From Colletotrichum lupini (lineage: Eukaryota; Ascomycota; Sordariomycetes; Glomerellales; Glomerellaceae): 64,000 nucleotides of DNA. The notes under the pieces were generated by a model that searched no databases, was not told where the DNA came from, and saw only the letters and a program-made list of their open reading frames with translations. The position numbers and the translations under genes were made by a program. Below are positions 59,501 to 64,000 of the stretch, piece after piece. Location of the stretch: NCBI RefSeq assembly GCF_023278565.1, contig NC_064676.1, positions 4,464,001 through 4,528,000 of the forward strand. Reading direction: 5' to 3'. Within the stretch, counting starts at the first letter, position 1; each line of letters begins with the position of its first letter.

Positions 59501-61325
59501 CGGTAAAGCTCAATGTGCCAGTCAGTCAACCAGAGTCCTGCGACTGTCTTGCGTGGCTTTTGAGCACACCAACTCCCTCTCCCTCTCTTCCAGACTCATC
59601 TTCGGGACTGCCTCTGTGGCCAGCTTTTTTTTCCCTCCTTCCCCTGTCGCATTCTCGACTCAGACCCTACCGGCGTGCAGCTTAGCACCTCTCCTGCGAT
59701 ACGCCGTCTGCTCTCAAGATGGCCGTCGGTTCTTACAATTCCTTGAGATCGAACGAGGTGGGACGAGCAAAACGGCAAGCAGCAGCGCCGATTGATTTGT
59801 TGAGGCGCTTCATCAATCTCGCAGAGCAAAGGAAAACCTGAGCTTCGGGTGACCAGGCCTTCGAACATTGATCCTATCGATTGGTCAAGGGCCGCGGGTC
59901 ACTCATCGGGGCAATACGAGCACACGAATCGAATCGGACACCACCTACCATCGTCCCCGGAGCGCACAACTCAACTTGACGGCCCGGTTCAAGGCGCGAA
60001 GACGGGCGACAACACCAAGCAAGGCTCTGTGCCGTAGCTTAGTGCTCCCGATCACCCACCCAACCGTCATCGTCCCGAGGATTCGAATATGCCGTGCTAC
60101 ACGATGGCCGTAAGAGCTTCCAATTGTTCGTGCACCCAACCCCGTCGCATTTTGATGCCCGCTCTCTCACTCTGCGCCTGCCTCGTCTGCGGATGTTTCA
60201 ACAAGCAGCGGAGGCGCTCGCCACAAAACGTGTTTTTCCCACTGCGCATCGAGGTGGGATCGATCATGTCTCTGATCGCACACCCATTCCCCACCGCATT
60301 GGATTGCTGAAGTGCCTTCCCGACGCCGAGTGAGGTAGCTTTGGTGGTCCATGTTCGCCCAATGTCGACCTCACCACGCGTACCCTGCTGCTGCAATCTG
60401 GTGCGCGTGCTGTGCGGCTTGCCTCCTCTTATCCATCATGGTAACTCACAATCTGCATGGAAGCGTACGACTGTGGCATCGTTGCTAACAACGATGCATT
60501 CGACAACACATTGCAAACGGTGTGTCATCGAGTCCGTCAAAGCTCCGTCACCTTCGCAACTTCAGCAGACCCAAATCGCGCCATGCGTGCTGCGAGAAGC
60601 TGGCTGGTCTGTCGCGCCACAACCCAACCTGATGTTTATTTCGCAGTATTTTTTGAACGCCCCTCCCCACAGTGTGCATCGCGGGCGATCAAATTGCTAG
60701 TTTACTGTTCTTAGCACAAGCAATGCACGGTTACGTACGTAACACCTACAATGGGCACATAGCACGTATCAGTAGCTCCCTTGTAGAGCCGCTGGCTTCC
60801 TCTCCATTCTAGCTCCGCGTTGTCTAGTTTGCGCTCTCTGGACGGCTACATATTGCATCCAAAGTGCTAATCTAATGTGCGTGTCCCTCCCTCCATTGCA
60901 ACGGGTTGCTGCGTTTGTCGTTCTCATCCCTCGCAGCTTGCCACAACTTGCTACCCACCAAGAAGCGCATTCGAGAGACAATCAGAGCCATTGCAACCCC
61001 CCTCCCAGTCCCTGAGGACATTACCTTACTCTACGGAGCCCGTACGTACTCAATCTTTTCTTTCCCTGGTCCACCACCACTGCATCGGCTCCTCTCTTCT
61101 ACATTGTTCTTCCGGTTCCATTCAAACCCCACTGGTCGTACAGAACGCATCTTCTATCGCTCTATCAGCTCTCGTCCTTTTTCCTCTTTTTCGACACCAT
61201 CGTCCATGTCTCTTGCCTTGAGCAGAAGATATGCCCGGCGTGGGTACCCAGGAAGCCAGAGGGTCGCCAGGTCAAGGGGAGATGAGGCACAACCGGCCTG
61301 AGATGGGGTGCGCAGTGCATCCTGG

Positions 61326-61690
61326 TTTTTTTTTTTTCTCTCTCTCTCTCTCTCTCTCTTCCCCTTCACTTCTTCGATTGTGTTTTATTCCCTTCCACAT
61401 CAGGTTGGGGTTGGCCATCGCAATAACGGCCTAGCTCAGCCCGGACCAGCCCAGATCTTCTTTTCCTCACATATTGCTTCTTTCTCGCCGGGTACCTGCA
61501 AGAGCATGGTGCACTTTCCCACCCCCCTGGCGTTGCGCAAGTCCACCTGATGGGCTGGCCACTTATTCATACTTGCACTCGCAAAAGCCTCCACGCCTGG
61601 GAGAGCAATGAGAAAAAGAACACCAGGAAGAAAGAAAGAAAAAAAAAGGCGGAGGAAACGAGAGAGGGAAAGAGAGAAAGAGTGAGAATG
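61326..61690. repeat. T12-(CT)11 polypyrimidine tract followed by a GA-rich polypurine tract
   Basis: Twelve Ts (61,326-61,337) run into about eleven CT units (to 61,360). Some 250 bp later, 61,604-61,690 is almost all purine (GAAAGAAAG, AGAGAGGGAAAGAGAG). The two could pair as an imperfect inverted repeat. Confidence 0.75.
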
Positions 61691-61870
61691 GCAGGTATTG
61701 ATTAAGGTATTGCGTGGGCGTGTGGTGGAAGGCACTACGCATGTGATGTACGTAGTAAGGCAGGGAGGAGAGGTACCTTTGAAGTCAAGGTCAAGCAAGT
61801 GCAAATGTCCGTCCATCTTTCCGTCTTTTTCAATTCTCCCATCCTTCCTTCCAATTGCACCCCACCCACG

Positions 61871-61992
61871 CCCCCCCCCCCCCCCCCCCCCCCTCACCCC
61901 ACCACCCCACCCACCCCCCTCCTCCCCTTTTTCCCCTTTTTTTCACTCCCCCCACCCTCCCCCCCCACCCCCCCCCCCCCCCCCCCCCCCCC
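61871..61992. repeat. C-homopolymer tract
   Basis: C runs of 23 (61,871-61,893) and 25 (61,968-61,992) flank a C-rich segment with single A or T interruptions. On the minus strand this is a G tract like the one at 23,319-23,434. It lies about 1.7 kb upstream of the dioxygenase start. Run lengths may not be exact. Confidence 0.9.
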
Positions 61993-63730
61993 ATGACATT
62001 CCGTGCAACGAGGTATCCGAACCTGCCTACAGATGCTTTCCTTTCCTTACCTTACCTACCTACCTTACCTTCCTTGTTCAACTTACAGATACTTGACGTT
62101 GGGTTACTTTACGCACCCATCTTCCATTTCATGTTTGGGAAGGAATGATCAATTATCGCAAGGCAAGGCAACGCAAGGTACCTTCAGGTAGGCAGGCAAG
62201 GGAATCTCGGCATGTACCCTCCCGTCCATCTTTGCTACATGGCAGTGGACTGTGGTGCACTTTGGCAGGCACCCTGCATCTGCATCTCCCTTCAAGTTCT
62301 GTTCTTGCCGTGCTACCTTACCTCAGGCCGGAACTCACCTTTTCGTGTTGCCGTCTACTTCGTACACCTTGAGGTAAAGTAGGTATTCCCCAAGTGTTGT
62401 CTCAAGGTAGGTAAGGTAAGATACGTTAGTTCCTTTCATTTACCTCGCCGCGGAGGCCTTGTCTTGGCCCATCCTGCCTTTCGATTTGTTCCTTGCCTGC
62501 GTTAGTTCCCAGGGTAGAAACTACCTGTGGTTGTTTTACTTTATTTTATTTTTTTCGCCAATTCACTCTCAGTTGCCATTCGCATGCCTCTCTGGCCCGA
62601 TGTGAGGTCGGGTTGGCTCCATCAGCACCTCCCTTCCGTTCTTTACCAGCTGCCTATGTTCCTCCGCTCTCGTCTGCAATTTCTTCTTCTTTTCACAACC
62701 AACTCCCCATGGCTTAAATGTCTTGATGACAATCTCACACCATCACCTCGTTTCCTGTCTCTGGCTGGCCCTCCCAACGGCCTGGCTCACCTGCTACCTG
62801 CCCTTGCCGCTTTCCCGCGAACTAAGGTAAAGCAACATACCGCTGCTTCTTTGCGCGCGCATGCACACGCCCATATCTCTTTCTCGTCATCCACGCCCAC
62901 ATATCCACGCCCACCTACCTAGGTAGCCCACTCTACGCATGTGGCCGTCGACCGGGCCCGGATACCACCTAGAGGAAAGCCAGCTCTGTCTATATCCGTT
63001 CGTACAGCTTCGGTGCTCTGCTTCACGACCATATCTACTTACCCTTCAACAACTCCCTTCCCACCTTCATTCCCGTGTGCAAAACCCCTACACAGACAGG
63101 CGCAATTCGGGTAACCACTTTATGGGACCCATACATCGAGCGGCTTCCCGCTATCTCGCCTGTCGTCCCTACCCGTTCTGTCCTCCCTATTCCTTGCCAC
63201 CGAATTCCCTGAGCCTGCCCTTTCTTGCTTCTGCTCCTGCTTTGCCGCTGAAATATCCTCTTCACCGACTGGCCTTGCCCGTGAAGCAAGTATATTAGGC
63301 TTCTGCCAGATCATGTCAGATCCTCGCCATCTCTCTCACAACCGTTTCTTCTCCAATCAACGCCATTGTCTTCCGCACCAGCCTTTGTCTTGTCTTCTCT
63401 TCTTCCCAATCCTTTATACAAGTCAGTCTCTGCCACGCCTACTCAGTCTCTTCCAGACGCTCCTCAACTTCAAGCACACCTTGGTAGTCATTGGCTCCGC
63501 CGTCACTACGTCCGCTTCTTCTTAAAGCTTGTTCCGAGCCTCAACCTGATTCAAAGTCGCTTTCTTCACGCCCACGCTTCTTGGCCTTACATCCCACGCC
63601 GCACGGCAGACAGTCAATATCAAACAAACGTTTCCAGGTTCGTTCCGAACATGCCCCCTGCCACTGCTTACTCATGTTTCGCCCATGGTCATCTTCTGAG
63701 AAGTCTGATTTCAGTTCTCACATCAGCAAG

Positions 63731-64000
63731 ATGGCGTCTAGTGCAGTTGGTCCGGTCGTGGGTGCTACCACAGCAGCCGCTGGCCATCACATTCACCACC
63801 TCGGCCGCAACGCCCCAGTCGCGGACGTTCCTGTCATCCCCACTGGCTTTCCCGAGACAGTGGTTAACGAATCAGCCTGGACCGGCCCGCAATTTACCAA
63901 ACAGTCGCAGTACACTTACAGCCTCACTAATGCGGACCTTGACGAGCTCGCTGCCGCGCTCAAGCACTTCAAGAGTATGCTAAAGCCTGCCCACCTCATG
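63731..64000 (+). CDS. TauD/TfdA-like (clavaminate synthase-type) dioxygenase, N-terminal part, cut by window end
   Basis: Partial gene. Exon 1 runs 63,731-63,974 (81 codons plus 1 nt), then a donor gtatgc at 63,975, and the window ends in the presumed intron. The residues after about position 50, with SAWTGPQFTNQSQYTYSLTN then ADLDELAAALKHFK, match the conserved N-terminus of fungal TauD/TfdA-family Fe(II)/2-oxoglutarate dioxygenase-like proteins, which usually continue with a G-L-x-FPLPTL stretch. The Fe-binding HxD and distal His would lie beyond the window, so activity cannot be judged. The first 45 residues are Ala/Val/His-rich and unlike a targeting signal. The ATG context (agcaagATGG) is good. 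Members use sulfonates or amino-acid-derived substrates; the substrate here is unknown. Confidence 0.75.
   Translation, partial: MASSAVGPVVGATTAAAGHHIHHLGRNAPVADVPVIPTGFPETVVNESAWTGPQFTKQSQYTYSLTNADLDELAAALKHFKSMLKPAHLM

Larger units (their letters stand above)
56546..63730. other. 7.2-kb gene-poor region between Zn2Cys6 gene and dioxygenase gene
   Basis: Contains the 3' side of the transcription-factor gene and, on the right, a long C/T-rich stretch (about 61,000-63,700) that looks like the promoter and leader of the dioxygenase gene. Open frames here are short or Pro/Ser-rich products of the C/T bias. Tracts worth noting are listed separately (61,326-61,690 and 61,871-61,992). No tRNA, rRNA or protein family could be recognised. 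Confidence 0.6.

Overview
The window joins two very different kinds of DNA from what looks like a filamentous ascomycete, most likely a Sordariomycete. A Glomerellales/Colletotrichum-type genome would fit, but this is an inference. The evidence is: genes with short GT-AG introns of 55-75 bp, fungus-specific families (Zn2Cys6 regulator, fungal rhodopsin-like 7TM protein, fungal-type TauD dioxygenase), C/T-rich gene leaders, and a large AT-rich block with the marks of repeat-induced point mutation (RIP).

Positions 1 to about 22,755 are one AT-rich isochore in which CA and TG dinucleotides are almost absent and TA is in excess. It is a nest of dead transposons. Gypsy-A (12,300-20,901, minus strand, 542-bp LTRs) has a second partial copy at 1-1,771. 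A Copia element (Copia-B) left a solo LTR at 176-690 and a 5' half-element from 1,772. Gypsy-C (2,098-8,420, plus strand, 223-bp LTRs, chromodomain) sits inside the Copia-B 5' LTR. A roughly 1.2-kb segment with a 13-bp minisatellite interrupts Gypsy-A. A 1.9-kb pogo/Fot1-like DNA transposon (20,915-22,809) forms the edge of the block. No intact transposon gene remains.

Positions 22,810-64,000 have normal base composition and hold eight supported genes with wide intergenic spaces. They are: an amino-acid permease (24,248, plus); an NTF2-like-domain protein with C-terminal repeats (27,183-28,981, minus); a short-chain dehydrogenase (30,668-31,675, minus); a fungal rhodopsin-like 7TM protein (35,999-37,488, plus); a polytopic membrane protein with signal peptide (38,224-39,171, plus); a SWIM zinc-finger protein (42,302-43,888, plus); a divergent protein kinase-like protein convergent to it (44,363-46,084, minus); and a Zn2Cys6 transcription factor (53,437-56,545, plus). 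A ninth gene, the start of a TauD-like dioxygenase (63,731 onward), runs off the right end. Exon borders were worked out by hand from splice sites and reading-frame continuity.

The genes do not form a recognisable pathway or biosynthetic cluster. The Zn2Cys6 gene is isolated by about 7 kb without recognisable genes on each side. These spaces carry AGGTA/TACCT-type repeats, homopolymer tracts and C/T-rich leaders. I saw no tRNA, rRNA, CRISPR array or telomeric repeat.
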